Positions 52,960-64,000 of a stretch of DNA of 64,000 nucleotides are shown here, piece by piece. A program made the position numbers and the translations under genes. How positions within the stretch are numbered: position 1 is the stretch's first letter; each line of letters starts with the position of its first letter. Source of the DNA: Geomicrobium sp. JCM 19039 (GTDB lineage: Bacteria > Bacillota > Bacilli > Bacillales > Marinococcaceae); the NCBI RefSeq assembly GCF_000698145.1, contig NZ_BAXB01000021.1, positions 1-64,000 on the forward strand, read 5' to 3'. The notes below the pieces were generated by a model. It ran no database searches, had not been told where the DNA came from, and saw nothing but the letters and a program-made list of their open reading frames with translations.

Positions 52960-54422
52960 TTATGAAGATTGTTGTGCCGCTTTATTTACACGTGCGAGCA
53001 CGGCATCTTTACCAATTAGCTCAATCGCTTTTGGCAACTCTGGTCCATGCGTTTGTCCCGTGACAGCTACACGAATCGGCATAAAGAGTTGTTTTCCTTT
53101 AGCACCTGTTTCTTTTTGCACCGCTTTGATTGCTTTTTTGATCTCATCGGCTTCAAATACATCTAATTGATCAATTTGTCGTGCAAGAGATTCCATCACT
53201 TGCGGAACATGCTCAGCACTAATTACTTCCGCAGCTTCTCCCTCATAGTCTACGTGTTCCTTGAAAAAGAGTTCCGTTAACTCAACGATTTCAGCCGCGT
53301 AGTGCATTTGCTCTTGATAAATCCCAACGAGAGACGTTACCCACGCATGCTCATCTGCTGACAGGTTGTCAGAAATCCGACCCGCTTTTTGTAGGAATGG
53401 AATGGATAGCTCGGTTACGCGCTCCACATCCGCTGATTTCATATACTGATTTCCTACCCAAGCCAACTTACTTTCATCAAACACTGCTGGAGCCTTCGAT
53501 ACCCGCTCCAAGCTAAACTGCTCAATCAAGTTATCCATCGTAAAGATTTCTTCCTCGCCAACGGGTGACCAGCCGAGTAAAGCAAGGAAATTCACGAGTG
53601 CTTCCGGGAGGTATCCGTAATCTTGATATTGCTCAACAAATTGCATAATTGACTCGTCACGTTTACTCATCTTTTGTCGGTCTGGGTTGAGGATGAGCGG
53701 TGCGTGAGCAAATGTTGGTGATGTGAACCCTAAAGCTTGATAGATCATGACCTGAGAGGTGTGTTGGATAGATGTTCTTCTCCGCGAATGACGTGGGAAA
53801 TCTTCATGAGATAATCATCCACGCTCACTGCGAAGTTGTACGTCGGAACACCATCGGTTCTCGCAATAATAAAGTCACCGATACCATCTGTATCAAAAGA
53901 AACTTCACCCCGAATAGCATCATCAATATGAATCGTTTCACCACCAGGTACTTTAAAACGAACAACAGGTTCGATACCTTTCGCTTCATAAGCGGCCCGC
54001 TCATCTGCAGTAAGGTTCCGATCCCGACCGCTATACTTAGGCATCTCCCCACGTGCGAGCTGCTCCTCACGTTCTTTTTCAAGCTCTTCGCTCGTCATGT
54101 AACAATAATACGCGAGGTCTTGGTCAAGAAGTTGTTGAACGTACTTCTCATACGTATCCATCCGCTCCATACTGCGGTACGGACCAAACCCACCGTCTTC
54201 GTCTGGACCTTCGTCCCAATCAACGCCGAGCCACTTCATGCTATTTAGCAACTTGTCGGTTGCTGCTTCCACATTTCGTGCTTGGTCCGTATCTTCAATT
54301 CGTATAATAAATTTCCCGTTATGGTGCTTTGCAAAAAGATAGTTAAACAATGCTTGCCTCGCACCACCAATATGCAAGTGCCCTGTCGGACTTGGTGCAA
54401 AACGCACGCGCACATCCGTCAT
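52960..54422 (-). CDS. gltX: glutamyl-tRNA synthetase (frameshifted here)
   Basis: Charges tRNA-Glu and, in Bacillus, also tRNA-Gln for amidotransfer. The HIGH signature is GHLHIGG, the KMSKR loop is KMSKRDES. The start is ATG 54422 ([16 protein letters not shown]) rather than GTG 54431. One base is missing near 53755, in CCTCTCAGG; repair restores [10 protein letters not shown] followed by [10 protein letters not shown]. Repaired length is 487 aa (483 in B. subtilis). Confidence 0.94.
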
Positions 54423-54465
54423 ATCGATCACCGTCCCTTTTCCTTGGTCATTAGTATATCATGAT

Positions 54466-54939
54466 TTACTCGGCTTGTAGAAGAACGGTCGCCATCGCTG
54501 CAATTCCTTCTTGTCTGCCCGTAAATCCTAATTTCTCTGAAGTGGTCGCTTTTACATTCACTTGGTTCAACTCTGCGTCTAACAGTCCAGCAATTCGTTC
54601 TCTCATCGGCAGAATATACGGAGCCATTTTTGGCTTTTCTGCAATAATCGTACAATCTAAATTCCCTAAAACTAGTCCTTCATTTTTGACCATCTCGTAT
54701 ACATGCTCAAGTAGCACAGACGAATCAGCACCTTTGAATGCCGGGTCAGTATCTGGAAAGTGCTTGCCAATATCCCCTTGGGCAATCGCACCTAAAAGCG
54801 CGTCACTGATGGCGTGCAATAACACATCGGCATCAGAATGACCTTTTAGACCTAGTGGATACTCTAGCTTTAATCCACCAATGATGAGATCTGTGTCCTC
54901 TGCAAACGCGTGTACATCAAAGCCTTGTCCAATTCTCAC
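54466..54939 (-). CDS. ispF: 2-C-methyl-D-erythritol 2,4-cyclodiphosphate synthase
   Basis: MEP pathway cyclase. Metal ligands in DVHAF and [29 protein letters not shown] is the CDP-binding end. 157 aa (158 in B. subtilis). Overlaps the ispD stop by 4 nt, a normal ispDF pair. Confidence 0.97.
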   Translation of the reverse strand: MRIGQGFDVHAFAEDTDLIIGGLKLEYPLGLKGHSDADVLLHAISDALLGAIAQGDIGKHFPDTDPAFKGADSSVLLEHVYEMVKNEGLVLGNLDCTIIAEKPKMAPYILPMRERIAGLLDAELNQVNVKATTSEKLGFTGRQEGIAAMATVLLQAE

Positions 54940-55637
54940 TGGCCTGCCTCCTTTGCTCTTAACTCAAGTAAAATTGTCGCTAGTTTAATGTCATATGGGG
55001 TTGTAAGCTTCATGTTCTCCCGGCTTCCTTCTACAATACGGACATGCTTACCTAGACGCTCCACGAGGCTCGCATCATCGGTTCCATAAACATTTGCTTC
55101 TTTTGCATGTGCATATGCCGTCTTAATCAATGCAAAAGGAAACGCCTGTGGGGTTTGTACTGCCCATAACCTATCCCGCGGAATCGTCTCTTGAATGAGC
55201 TCTTCGTTTACTTTCTTTACCGTATCAGTCACTTGTACAGCTAATACCGCTCCGTGTTCAGCATCTACACGATCAACGAGTCGGTGTAGGTCACGTTCTT
55301 GAACGAAAGGACGTGCACCATCATGAATGAGTACGACGCGGTCGCTAGGTTGATCGATCACCTTTAATCCCTCGTACACACTATCTTGACGCTCAGCCCC
55401 ACCAACAACGACATTGGTGAGCTTTTTCAGTTTATATGTTTGGAACAACTGTTTCATTTCCTGCACTTCATTCTCATTAACGACGACGATCATTTCATCG
55501 CACGATGAATCATTTTCAAATACACGTAACGTATGTATAATCACCGGGTCATCTTCAAGCATAATAAATTGCTTATTCTTACCCGCTTGCATTCGTTTGC
55601 CTTGCCCAGCAGCAAGAACGACGACTGAATAGTTCAT
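54936..55637 (-). CDS. ispD: 2-C-methyl-D-erythritol 4-phosphate cytidylyltransferase
   Basis: MEP pathway enzyme joining CTP to MEP. Nucleotide-binding [42 protein letters not shown] and the C-terminal [14 protein letters not shown] are intact. 233 aa, standard. Follows yacL. Confidence 0.97.
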   Translation of the reverse strand: MNYSVVVLAAGQGKRMQAGKNKQFIMLEDDPVIIHTLRVFENDSSCDEMIVVVNENEVQEMKQLFQTYKLKKLTNVVVGGAERQDSVYEGLKVIDQPSDRVVLIHDGARPFVQERDLHRLVDRVDAEHGAVLAVQVTDTVKKVNEELIQETIPRDRLWAVQTPQAFPFALIKTAYAHAKEANVYGTDDASLVERLGKHVRIVEGSRENMKLTTPYDIKLATILLELRAKEAGQ

Positions 55638-55691
55638 AACCCGTGTGCCCCTATCCGAATCATTTCATGTGCCATTCTTTATCATACAACC

Positions 55692-55740
55692 GAAATACCG
55701 CGAAAAGCAACTCGTACATCTGTGCTCTTCGCGGCATTTC
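55692..55740 (-). other. long imperfect hairpin between yacL and ispD
   Basis: GAAAT, CCGCGAA and AGCA pair with TGCT, TTCGCGG and ATTTC, with three one-base bulges or mismatches. No U-tract follows on the minus strand, so it is not a clear terminator. It directly follows the yacL stop. Confidence 0.4.
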
Positions 55741-55744
55741 CATA

Positions 55745-56842
55745 CTATAAAGCTTTCTCTTTATGCATTTGCTTAGGCTTGGCAAAAATCATTCGGCCTG
55801 CACTTGTTTGCAATACACTCGTCACGACAACATCAATTTGCTGTCCGATATATTTATGCCCTTCCTCAATTACAATCATCGTTCCATCATCAAGGTAACC
55901 GATGCCTTGGTTCGCCTCTTTCCCGTCCTTAATCACTTGCACGTGCATCTCTTCTCCTGGAAGCACGACGGGCTTTACGGCATTGGCTAGGTCATTGATG
56001 TTAAGAACCGGTACACCTTGAAGATCGCACACTTTATTCAAATTGAAGTCATTGGTCACAACAATTCCCGATGTCTTTTGCGCCAGCTTCACGAGCTTGC
56101 TATCAACACCTTGTACATCATCAAAATCTATATCTTCAATCTTCACTTGTACGGGTAATTCCTTTTGAATCTGATTCAAAATATCAAGCCCTCTACGGCC
56201 TCGGTTTCTCTTCAACGCATCCGATGAATCAGCAATGTGTTGAAGTTCGTCCAATACGAACTTAGGAATGACAACGGTCCCTTCCAAAAATCGCGTCCGA
56301 CATACGTCTGCAATTCTCCCATCAATGATGACACTCGTATCAAAGATCTTTGTCGGTACACCTTTATCGCTACTAGACTCTTGTTTGAAGTCCTTGTTCG
56401 ATCCTTTACCAAAGTTGCTGACGAGCGAAATGAGCTCATCTCGCTTTTGTGATCCGATACGATAACCAAAGTAACCAAACAGCACCGTGAGAAAGATCGG
56501 CAATATTTGACTAAAGACCGAAAAGGATATTTCACCCAAAGGAATTCCAATTAGATACGCGACCATGAGTCCAAGCAACAGACCGATCGTTCCAAAAAGC
56601 ACGTTAGTAATCGGTGCTTTCACAATCGCTTCCTCTGCAATGCTCAATGCGCGTGTAATCGGATCTGCTAACCAGAGGGAAAGCACGAAAAACAATCCCC
56701 CGCCAAGTAATCCTCCAATATAATCGCTTGCCATCCATCCAGGGATCTCAACCGATAATAATGATATAAGTTCAGGATAAAAGATAAAGCCGAGCGCCCC
56801 ACCAAGAATGACAAAGAACACTTGGACGATACGTTTTAACAT
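55745..56842 (-). CDS. yacL: PIN and TRAM domain membrane protein YacL
   Basis: Four hydrophobic segments at the N-terminus (first about 140 residues), then a PIN nuclease-like domain (KIFDTSVIIDGRIADVC, with TNDFNLNKVC) and a C-terminal TRAM domain. The acidic residues of the PIN site are present. 365 aa (366 in B. subtilis). Function unknown; probably an RNA-related membrane protein. Conserved next to disA and ispD. Confidence 0.88.
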   Translation of the reverse strand: MLKRIVQVFFVILGGALGFIFYPELISLLSVEIPGWMASDYIGGLLGGGLFFVLSLWLADPITRALSIAEEAIVKAPITNVLFGTIGLLLGLMVAYLIGIPLGEISFSVFSQILPIFLTVLFGYFGYRIGSQKRDELISLVSNFGKGSNKDFKQESSSDKGVPTKIFDTSVIIDGRIADVCRTRFLEGTVVIPKFVLDELQHIADSSDALKRNRGRRGLDILNQIQKELPVQVKIEDIDFDDVQGVDSKLVKLAQKTSGIVVTNDFNLNKVCDLQGVPVLNINDLANAVKPVVLPGEEMHVQVIKDGKEANQGIGYLDDGTMIVIEEGHKYIGQQIDVVVTSVLQTSAGRMIFAKPKQMHKEKAL

Positions 56843-56999
56843 TTTCAGTCACCTCCTGTAATCATTATGGACAGAAATAGAAATGGTTAATCTTTTAATC
56901 TGTGATTTTTCAATGATCTTTCAATTAAAAATGAAATTTACTTCCAGATCACTGGATATTACTATTCAGTGTAAACGGATTACCTGCTTTGTTGGTCGT

Positions 57000-58069
57000 T
57001 TAAATATGACGATCAATAAACAATTGCTCTTGCACACGGTTTAGCCTTCTTTTACAAGCCTTGCCCTTGCCTCTCCAATACCATCCACGCTTTCTAAGTC
57101 TTCGAGACTCGCTTCATGAACCGCCTGTAGCGTATGAAAATAAGAAATGATATTCTCAATAATCGACGGTGGCAGCCTCGGTATACGGTGCATGAGACGA
57201 TACCCTCTAGAGTGAAGAACATGCTGCTGTTCAATGTCAGCACTAAGCTTCAGGAATTCGCGAATGTATTCATCATTCAACGCGTGCTGATCAGAAGCAA
57301 TCTGCAAGTCATGAAAGGCTTTCGCCGCTGATACTCCCTCATGTTCAACGTAATCTTTTAAGAGTAACAATGCCTCTCGCTCAACGTTCGCTAAAAGCTC
57401 ATTTAATTGCATCGTAATCAAACGGCCCTCATTGCCTAGCTCGTGGACATACGTAATTAATTCTCTTTTTACCCGTAGTACCATCTCCACACGATGAATG
57501 ACTTGAGAAACATCTTGAAAAGTAACGAGCCTCTCAAACTCTAGCGCCCCTAAATTGGTCATACTCTGATCCAATACAGCCTTGTACTTTTCTAACGTTT
57601 GTATCGCTTGGTTCGCCTTCGTGAGAATCACACTCATATCCTTAAGGGTATACTGGTGCTCACCTTGATAGAGTGTGATGACATTTCTCCTCTCAGATAT
57701 TGCGATGACGAGGGCTTTCGTTTGCTTTGCTACCCGCTCTGCTGTACGATGACGCATCCCGGTTTCGTTTGAGCTGATTTTACTATTAGGAATGAGTTGT
57801 ACATTCGCAAACATAATTTGTTGAATATCTTTACTTAAAATAATTGCCCCATCCATCTTCGCGAGTTCATACAGTTGGGACGGGGAGTAGTCAGCTTGAA
57901 TTTGAAATCCACCATCGACGACTTCTTTCACTTCGTCGCTAAATCCAATGACAACCAAGCCCCCTGAACCAGCACGTAATACATTATCAATGCCATAACG
58001 TAATGGTGTGCCTGGCGCTAAAAACGGAAATACATTCTCAATAAAGTGTTTGCGGCTCGCTTCCCTCAT
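57000..58069 (-). CDS. disA: diadenylate cyclase DisA (frameshifted here)
   Basis: Makes c-di-AMP and scans DNA for damage, delaying sporulation. The DAC domain has [10 protein letters not shown] and [10 protein letters not shown]; helix-hairpin-helix DNA-binding end with [15 protein letters not shown]. One G is missing near 57045 (GAAGGCTAAAC should be GAAGGGCTAAAC): repair adds [14 protein letters not shown] before the stop at 57000, total 356 aa (B. subtilis 360). Unrepaired, the last 14 residues are lost. ATG 58069 follows GGGAGAG. Confidence 0.95.
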
Positions 58070-58091
58070 GAGGTTCTCTCTCCCTTTTTAA

Positions 58092-59486
58092 TTACCACTT
58101 TTTCGCACGTTCTCCTAACATCACATCCAATGCTTCTTCTAACGTCTGAACACCGATACACTCAATGTCTGCAGGCACTTTCCAACCGCCCAAATTCTTT
58201 GACGGTACGATGCAACGTTTAAATCCTAGCTTCGCACTTTCTTTAACGCGCTCTTGGATTCTAGATACCCTTCTTATCTCCCCAGTCAAACCCACTTCAC
58301 CTATGGCCACATCTGTTGGTTGTGTCACTTCATTCCGAAAACTTGATGCAATACTAACGGCAATTCCTAAGTCGACTGCAGGTTCGTCCAACTTCACACC
58401 ACCCGCAACATTAATGTACGCATCTTGATTTTGTAACAACATTCCTACACGTTTTTCAAGCACAGCCATGAGCATAGAGACACGGTTATGATCAACGCCG
58501 GTTGATGTTCGTCTCGGGTTGGCATAACTCGTCGGAGCGACGAGCGCCTGCAATTCAACGAGTACGGGGCGCGTTCCTTCAAGAGAGGCTACAACGGTCG
58601 CACCAGCTACCCCTTCTGTCCTTTCCTCCAAAAATATTTCTGAAGGGTTTAACACTTGCCGCAGCCCTTCTTCATTCATTTCAAAGATCCCAATTTCATT
58701 CGTCGAGCCAAAACGGTTTTTTACCGCTCGTAATATCCTGTACGTATGATGCCGCTCTCCTTCAAAATACAAAACAGCGTCTACCATGTGCTCCAGCATT
58801 TTCGGTCCGGCAATCGATCCTTGTTTTGTCACGTGACCAACGACAAAGACAGCAATCCCTTTTGATTTCGCCATGTTCATAAAGATGCCTGTAGACTCTC
58901 GGACTTGCGCGACACTACCCGGAGCGGATGTTATATCTGACGTTTGCATCGTCTGAATCGAGTCAATAATAACCACTTCAGGTTGAATGCTCTCCACTGC
59001 GCGGTCAATTCTTGTCGTATCCGTTTCTGTATATACGTATAAATCTTTCGCTTGAGCATGCAAACGTTCCGCACGCATCTTCGTTTGTTTCACAGATTCT
59101 TCCCCGGATATGTACAACACTTTCTTGTTATCCGCAGCTAGTATCGCTGATAACTGCAAAAGTAACGTCGACTTCCCAATACCCGGGTCACCACCGACCA
59201 ACACGAGGGATCCAGGCACAATTCCTCCGCCGAGCACTCGGTTAAGTTCAGATAACTTCGTCGTCAATCGCGGTTCATCTTCTCTTGTTACTTCAGTAAT
59301 CTTTTGTGGTTCATTTGTTGTTCCTGAGGCGATCGATCGAGTGTTCACTGAACCTCTTGTCGTTTTTGGTGTTTCCAGTTCCTCAACGAGTGTATTCCAG
59401 TTTTGACAACCTGGGCAGCGGCCCATCCATTTCATTGATTCGTAGCCACACTCTTGGCATACGAATTTCGTTTTTGTCTTCGCCAT
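58092..59486 (-). CDS. radA: DNA repair protein RadA
   Basis: Hexameric helicase for branch migration in recombination. Zinc finger [20 protein letters not shown] at the N-terminus, Walker [10 protein letters not shown], the [13 protein letters not shown] motif and a Lon-like C-terminal domain. 464 aa (458 in B. subtilis). Frame intact. A 23-bp gap separates it from disA. Confidence 0.97.
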   Translation of the reverse strand: MAKTKTKFVCQECGYESMKWMGRCPGCQNWNTLVEELETPKTTRGSVNTRSIASGTTNEPQKITEVTREDEPRLTTKLSELNRVLGGGIVPGSLVLVGGDPGIGKSTLLLQLSAILAADNKKVLYISGEESVKQTKMRAERLHAQAKDLYVYTETDTTRIDRAVESIQPEVVIIDSIQTMQTSDITSAPGSVAQVRESTGIFMNMAKSKGIAVFVVGHVTKQGSIAGPKMLEHMVDAVLYFEGERHHTYRILRAVKNRFGSTNEIGIFEMNEEGLRQVLNPSEIFLEERTEGVAGATVVASLEGTRPVLVELQALVAPTSYANPRRTSTGVDHNRVSMLMAVLEKRVGMLLQNQDAYINVAGGVKLDEPAVDLGIAVSIASSFRNEVTQPTDVAIGEVGLTGEIRRVSRIQERVKESAKLGFKRCIVPSKNLGGWKVPADIECIGVQTLEEALDVMLGERAKKW

Positions 59487-59531
59487 ATTGTCCCCCTATG
59501 TAAAACGTCGCTTTTTCTATGATTGTGTTAC

Positions 59532-59559
59532 AAAAAAAGCCGGGAGCACCCGGCTTTTT
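59532..59559. terminator. terminator between clpC and radA
   Basis: Perfect stem AAAAAGCCGGG / CCCGGCTTTTT around AGCA, with T-runs in both directions. It follows the clpC stop, so most ctsR operon transcripts end here. Confidence 0.95.
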
Positions 59560-59571
59560 CGTGAGTCATGA

Positions 59572-62037
59572 TTACGTAGCTTCTTGAGCTTCCTTAAGGT
59601 CAACGACAAACTCCCCATCACGATACGTAATGACTGCCGTCTCCCCTTTTTTAATTCTTCCACGTAACAGTTCTTCAGATAATCGATCTTCTACTTGCTT
59701 CTGTAGGGCACGACGTAAAGGTCGTGCACCGTACTCAGGGTCAAACCCTTCATCCGCAATTTTTTCTTTTGCTTCATCGGTGAGTACAAACGTAATCTCT
59801 TGTTCAGCCAAACGGTTTTGCAGTTCTGTAGCCATGAGCCCAACAATTTCTTTAATGTGTTTCTTCTCTAAGCTGTGGAAGACGATCGTTTCGTCTATAC
59901 GGTTGAGAAATTCTGGTCTGAACGTCTTTTTCAGTTCTCCAATGACCTTATCTTTCATATCGCCGTATTTAGCGTCTTCGGTTTGTGTCGTGAACCCGAC
60001 GTATTTGTTTTCCTTGAGCGCACTTGCACCGACGTTAGACGTCATGATGATCGCTGTATTTCTAAAATCAACTTTCCGTCCTTTTGAATCCGTGAGATGA
60101 CCATCTTCTAACACTTGCAGTAGAATATTGAACACATCTGGGTGCGCCTTTTCAATCTCATCTAAAAGAATAACGGAATACGGCTTTTGGCGAACCTTTT
60201 CAGTCAGTTGTCCACCCTCGTCGTAACCGACGTAGCCTGGAGGTGAACCAACGAGTCGACTCGTCGAGTACTTCTCCATATACTCCGACATGTCAACGCG
60301 AAGAACCGCGTCTTCGTCACCAAACAATGTCTCGGCAACTGCACGTGCTAGTTCTGTTTTCCCGACACCTGTAGGACCTAGGAAAATAAACGAGCCGATG
60401 GGACGCTTCGGATCTTTCAAACCTGCCCTGGCACGGCGAACGGCTTTAGAGACAGCAATGACCGCTTCATCTTGACCGACGACACGGTCGTGAAGAATGT
60501 CTTCCATTTTAAGCAAACGCTCTGTTTCTTCCTCAGCAAGTTTTGTTACTGGGATTCCAGTCCAACTCGCCACTACTTCAGCAATATCATTCATGGACAC
60601 TTCTGTGTTTTCTTGCCCTTGCTTTTCTTTCCACTCATCTTTGAGCTGATCCAATTCCTCACGAAGGCGCTGCTCACTATCCCGAAGAGACGCCGCCTTT
60701 TCAAATTCTTGACTTTGGACCGCTGCGTCTTTCTCTTTACGTGTCTCTTCTAGCTTTTGTTCCATATCTTTTAAGCTAGGTGGAGCCGTATATGAACGCA
60801 AACGGACTTTTGATGCTGCTTCGTCAATTAAATCAATCGCTTTATCTGGCAAGAACCGATCGGAAATGTACCGATCAGACATCTTAACAGCCTCAGAGAT
60901 GGCCTCATCTGTAATCGTTACTCTGTGGTGCGCCTCGTACCGATCTCTTAATCCGAGTAAGATTTGCTCTGACTCTTCAAGTGTTGGCTCGTCAACAGTA
61001 ATTGGCTGAAAACGTCGTTCTAATGCTGCATCTTTTTCGATGTACCGACGATACTCATCGAGAGTAGTCGCCCCAATGCACTGAAGCTCCCCTCTTGCAA
61101 GCGATGGCTTTAGAATATTTGAGGCATCAATCGCCCCTTCTGCACCCCCTGCGCCAATTAACGTGTGAAGTTCATCAATAAACAAGATCACATTGCCTGC
61201 TTGACGAATTTCTTCCATGACTTTTTTCAGACGATCTTCGAATTCACCCCGATATTTCGTCCCAGCGACGACGGTTCCCATATCTAATGTCATCACACGC
61301 TTACCGCGCAACGTCTCTGGAACTTCATTAGCAACAATCGCTTGTGCAAGACCTTCTGCTACAGCTGTTTTACCAACACCAGGCTCCCCAATAAGCACTG
61401 GGTTGTTTTTCGTACGTCTGGACAATACTTGAATCACACGTTGAATCTCATTTCCTCGGCCAATAACAGGATCAAGGTTTTCTTCCTTTGCAACACTTGT
61501 TAAATCACGTGCGAGGCTATCAAGGGTAGGTGTGTTCACATTGCCACCTGCAGCACCTCCGCTTTGTCCTGCACCAGCACTACTGGAAGATTCATTACTA
61601 CCAAGCAGTTGTAATACTTGTTGGCGAGCTTTATTTAAACTAACACCTAGATTGTTTAATACGCGTGCAGCTACTCCCTCACCTTCTCGAATTAGACCGA
61701 GAAGAATGTGTTCAGTACCTACATAGGAGTGACCGAGCTTCCTCGCTTCATCCATCGACAGTTCAATAACCTTTTTAGCACGAGGTGTGTAGTGTGGTGT
61801 TTCTTGCGTGCTCGTGCCGTTGCCTTCAGCGCCAATCAAGTTCTCAACCTCTGTCTGCACTTTTTCTGAACCGAGATTTAACGCTTGAAGCGCCTTTGCT
61901 GCAATGCCATCACCTTCACGTAGCAAACCGAGAAGAATATGCTCCGTTCCGATATTCGTATGACCGAGTCGAACCGCTTCTTCCTGTGCTAAAGCTAATA
62001 CTTTCTGTGCTCTTTCTGTAAAACGGCCAAACATCAT
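59572..62037 (-). CDS. clpC: ATP-dependent protease ATPase subunit ClpC
   Basis: Unfoldase for the ClpP protease, with the McsB and MecA adaptors. Two N-terminal Clp_N repeats (about 1-150), AAA1 with GEPGVGKT, a UVR middle linker ([20 protein letters not shown]) and AAA2 with [13 protein letters not shown] and the ClpP loop VGF. 821 aa (810 in B. subtilis). Frame intact. Confidence 0.98.
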   Translation of the reverse strand: MMFGRFTERAQKVLALAQEEAVRLGHTNIGTEHILLGLLREGDGIAAKALQALNLGSEKVQTEVENLIGAEGNGTSTQETPHYTPRAKKVIELSMDEARKLGHSYVGTEHILLGLIREGEGVAARVLNNLGVSLNKARQQVLQLLGSNESSSSAGAGQSGGAAGGNVNTPTLDSLARDLTSVAKEENLDPVIGRGNEIQRVIQVLSRRTKNNPVLIGEPGVGKTAVAEGLAQAIVANEVPETLRGKRVMTLDMGTVVAGTKYRGEFEDRLKKVMEEIRQAGNVILFIDELHTLIGAGGAEGAIDASNILKPSLARGELQCIGATTLDEYRRYIEKDAALERRFQPITVDEPTLEESEQILLGLRDRYEAHHRVTITDEAISEAVKMSDRYISDRFLPDKAIDLIDEAASKVRLRSYTAPPSLKDMEQKLEETRKEKDAAVQSQEFEKAASLRDSEQRLREELDQLKDEWKEKQGQENTEVSMNDIAEVVASWTGIPVTKLAEEETERLLKMEDILHDRVVGQDEAVIAVSKAVRRARAGLKDPKRPIGSFIFLGPTGVGKTELARAVAETLFGDEDAVLRVDMSEYMEKYSTSRLVGSPPGYVGYDEGGQLTEKVRQKPYSVILLDEIEKAHPDVFNILLQVLEDGHLTDSKGRKVDFRNTAIIMTSNVGASALKENKYVGFTTQTEDAKYGDMKDKVIGELKKTFRPEFLNRIDETIVFHSLEKKHIKEIVGLMATELQNRLAEQEITFVLTDEAKEKIADEGFDPEYGARPLRRALQKQVEDRLSEELLRGRIKKGETAVITYRDGEFVVDLKEAQEAT

Positions 62038-62054
62038 GGTCGACCACCTCCACT

Positions 62055-63122
62055 TTATATGTTTTCAAGCTTCAATCGTTCTCGAATTAATGATGCCCTT
62101 CGCTCGTCACGTTGCTCTGTTGATAATGCTTTTTGAGCGTATTGCTGCAAAAACGCTGGTTGAATAAGAATCATCAAATCATTTAATACACTGCTGTCAA
62201 CACCTTGAATTAGATCAAGATCAATCCCTAAACGCAAATTCGATAAATGTTGACCCGCCTCTTTTGATTCTATGATACGACTGTTCGCAAGGATACCATA
62301 AGAACGATAAACTTGATCTGCTAATTGTAATTTTTTGGACTCATACAACTTCTCACGGGCAAGTCTTTCCCGTTCAATAAGCTGAAGGACAACGCTTCGT
62401 AAGTCATCAATAATATCTGTTTCGGTTTTTCCGAGTGTCATCTGATTTGAAATTTGGAACAGGTTACCTCTTGCTTCACTGCCTTCACCGTATATGCCGC
62501 GAACGACAAGCCCGATCTGATTTACTGCTGGGATAATGCGCGAGAGTTGAGATGTCGTTACAAGCCCAGGTAAATGCATCATAACCGATGCCCTCAAGCC
62601 AGTACCCACATTCGTTGGGCAACTCGTTAAATAGCCCCTTTTCTCATCAAACGCGTAATCAACATTTGCTTCAATCCAATCGTCAATCGCATTTCCCATT
62701 TCATAGGCTTGAGTCAATTGAAGACCCGGTGATAAGCATTGAATACGCAAGTGGTCTTCTTCATTCACCATAATGCTGATGGATTCATCCTCACTTAAAA
62801 CAACTGCAGCTTCGGACGATCCTTCGGCTAGCTGTGGGCTTGTTAAATGTTTCTCTACAAGTACTTGCTTTTCAATGTCGGAAGAGTCCTTCATGGAGAA
62901 CCAAGACAGGTTCCCTACACCATCAAGCTCCTTGTTTGCCAATCGTTCGTGCAAATGCTTATACAGCGCTTGTGCGGCATCGTTTGATGATTTAAAAGGA
63001 AAAGGATAATCTTCCAAATTTCGAGCTAAGCGAATTCTACTGCTCAACACAATATCATCTTCGGGACCTGACTGCTTCATCCAAGGACTAATCGCCTTTG
63101 AAATAAATTGCTCTAGCGACAT
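62055..63122 (-). CDS. mcsB: protein-arginine kinase McsB
   Basis: Phosphorylates arginine residues, tagging proteins for ClpCP and inactivating Cts[19 protein letters not shown] and the catalytic Cys region [17 protein letters not shown] are intact. 355 aa (363 in B. subtilis). ATG 63122 overlaps the mcsA stop by one base (TAATG). Confidence 0.97.
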   Translation of the reverse strand: MSLEQFISKAISPWMKQSGPEDDIVLSSRIRLARNLEDYPFPFKSSNDAAQALYKHLHERLANKELDGVGNLSWFSMKDSSDIEKQVLVEKHLTSPQLAEGSSEAAVVLSEDESISIMVNEEDHLRIQCLSPGLQLTQAYEMGNAIDDWIEANVDYAFDEKRGYLTSCPTNVGTGLRASVMMHLPGLVTTSQLSRIIPAVNQIGLVVRGIYGEGSEARGNLFQISNQMTLGKTETDIIDDLRSVVLQLIERERLAREKLYESKKLQLADQVYRSYGILANSRIIESKEAGQHLSNLRLGIDLDLIQGVDSSVLNDLMILIQPAFLQQYAQKALSTEQRDERRASLIRERLKLENI

Positions 63123-63675
63123 TATTCATCGTCCCCCTTGTCTACAGCAGATCTCAAATGCCGAATTTCATCGCGAATCATCGCTGCTTGCTCAAACTCT
63201 TCCTTTTGAATATGGCCTTGCATACTCTCTTGTAGCTTTGTTATCTTTCGCTCGTGCTCTAGTCGACCTCCTACACGTTTCGGTATTTTTCCTCTATGAA
63301 CATGATTGCCACCATGAACGCGTTTTAGTATCGGTTCGAGCTTTTCTTCGAATGCTTTATAACAGTAAGAACAACCAAAGCGGCTATTTTGCACAAAAGC
63401 TTTGTATTTCAACGAGCATTTCGGGCAGGCAAGATCTGGTTTTTGCTTTTTTACCTGCGACAGATTCCCAAGTGAAGAGTTCGCTTTAATCTCACTAGGT
63501 CTAGGTTCAGCATGCCTGACAATAGATCGTGTATAGAGTAACTATTCGTTCCCGGCAACGCTTCTCCTTTTTCTTTAGCACAAAACTCACATAAGTGCTT
63601 CTCTGTCTTTTGCCCGTTTACAACCTTCGTAAATTTTAACGTTGCGCGCCGCTCTTCGCATTGCTGACAGAGCAT
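63122..63675 (-). CDS. mcsA: McsB activator McsA (frameshifted here)
   Basis: Zinc-finger and UVR protein that activates McsB. Two zinc fingers: MLCQQC...CEFCAKEKG at the N-terminus and ACPKC...GCSYCYK in the middle; UVR segment IQKEEFEQAAMIRDEIRHLR at the end. The start is ATG 63675, seven nt after GGAGG. One C is missing near 63498 (GACCTAGTGAG should be GACCCTAGTGAG), restoring DPSEIKANSSLGNL. Repaired length is 184 aa. Confidence 0.93.
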
Positions 63676-63692
63676 CTGCATCCCTCCCGGCG

Positions 63693-64000
63693 TCAGACCT
63701 TATATTTTAAGCGATCTAACATCGCTTTTAGTACGTTCGCCCTTAGTGTGTCACGATGAACAGCAGAAGTTAATGCAAGCACTTCTCGCTGTACGACCGC
63801 CTCCATTAAAACCGCTTCACGCTTTGTCACGACTTTCTCCTCATACAGCCGATAAATGACGCTGTTAGCTGCAGACTGGTCAATGCGAGCGCCAATCAAA
63901 TGGAGTAACTGATCGATGAGCTCCAAGTCATCAGAGTGAGCGACCTTTTTAATGCGGATATATCCGCCTCCACCTCTTTTACTTTCCACAATATAGCCTT
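63693..64000 (-). CDS. ctsR: class III stress repressor CtsR (partial, cut by window edge)
   Basis: The 5' end lies beyond 64000. The visible C-terminal 101 residues open with GYIVESKRGGGGYIRIKKVA, the wing and glycine-rich loop of the HTH region that is phosphorylated by McsB on arginines, followed by the dimerisation helices ending MLDRLKYKV. First gene of the ctsR-mcsA-mcsB-clpC operon. Confidence 0.95.
   Translation of the reverse strand, partial: GYIVESKRGGGGYIRIKKVAHSDDLELIDQLLHLIGARIDQSAANSVIYRLYEEKVVTKREAVLMEAVVQREVLALTSAVHRDTLRANVLKAMLDRLKYKV

Overview
This window is a core-genome segment of a Bacillus-like endospore former (family Bacillaceae). The evidence is the gene content and order: sporulation and germination genes (pdaB, kbaA, gerD, cwlD, sigH, disA), the McsB/CtsR heat-shock operon and the full S10-spc-alpha ribosomal cluster, arranged almost as in Bacillus subtilis 168 near 100-160 kb from the origin. 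Very acidic linkers on a secreted lipoprotein hint at a haloalkaliphilic lifestyle, but this is inference and no species can be named. Nearly all genes lie on the minus strand, so the operons read from position 64000 towards 1.

Layout, in the direction of transcription: ctsR(partial)-mcsA-mcsB-clpC (protein quality control), a terminator, radA-disA (repair, c-di-AMP), yacL, ispD-ispF (isoprenoids), gltX, a cysteine T-box, cysE-cysS, mrnC-rlmB-rae1 (RNA metabolism), sigH, secE-nusG, rplK-rplA, an L10 leader with attenuator, rplJ-rplL, rsmC, rpoB-rpoC, ybxF, rpsL-rpsG-fusA-tuf, a small membrane-protein gene, the S10 operon rpsJ to rpsQ, the spc operon rplN to secY-adk-map, the alpha operon KOW gene-infA-rpmJ-rpsM-rpsK-rpoA-rplQ, three 58-bp repeats, ecfA1-ecfA2-ecfT (vitamin transport), truA, and rplM-rpsI. 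The last 10.4 kb holds accessory insertions (sugar dehydrogenase-like lipoprotein, decayed IS30 element, Uma2 remnant, small unknown genes) around the conserved ybaK-cwlD-salA-gerD-kbaA-pdaB set, plus a lone siderophore-type N-monooxygenase. At the left edge are tandem rRNA promoters pointing out of the window.

Sixteen conserved genes, many of them essential (rpoB, rplB, rpsK, infA, gltX, adk, nusG and others), carry single-base deletions, 19 in total, mostly inside short homopolymers. Non-functional rpoB, rplB and infA cannot coexist in a living cell, so these are almost certainly sequencing or consensus errors. I annotate the intact genes and give each break point.

The observations most worth a second look are a near-consensus parS site, the three tandem terminator-like repeats after rplQ, a terminator inside the secE-nusG leader together with the missing rpmG gene, an IS30 element deleted between short direct repeats, an unannotated 50-residue membrane protein gene, and an adenylate kinase whose zinc cysteines are replaced. 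I saw no clearly new multi-gene system.
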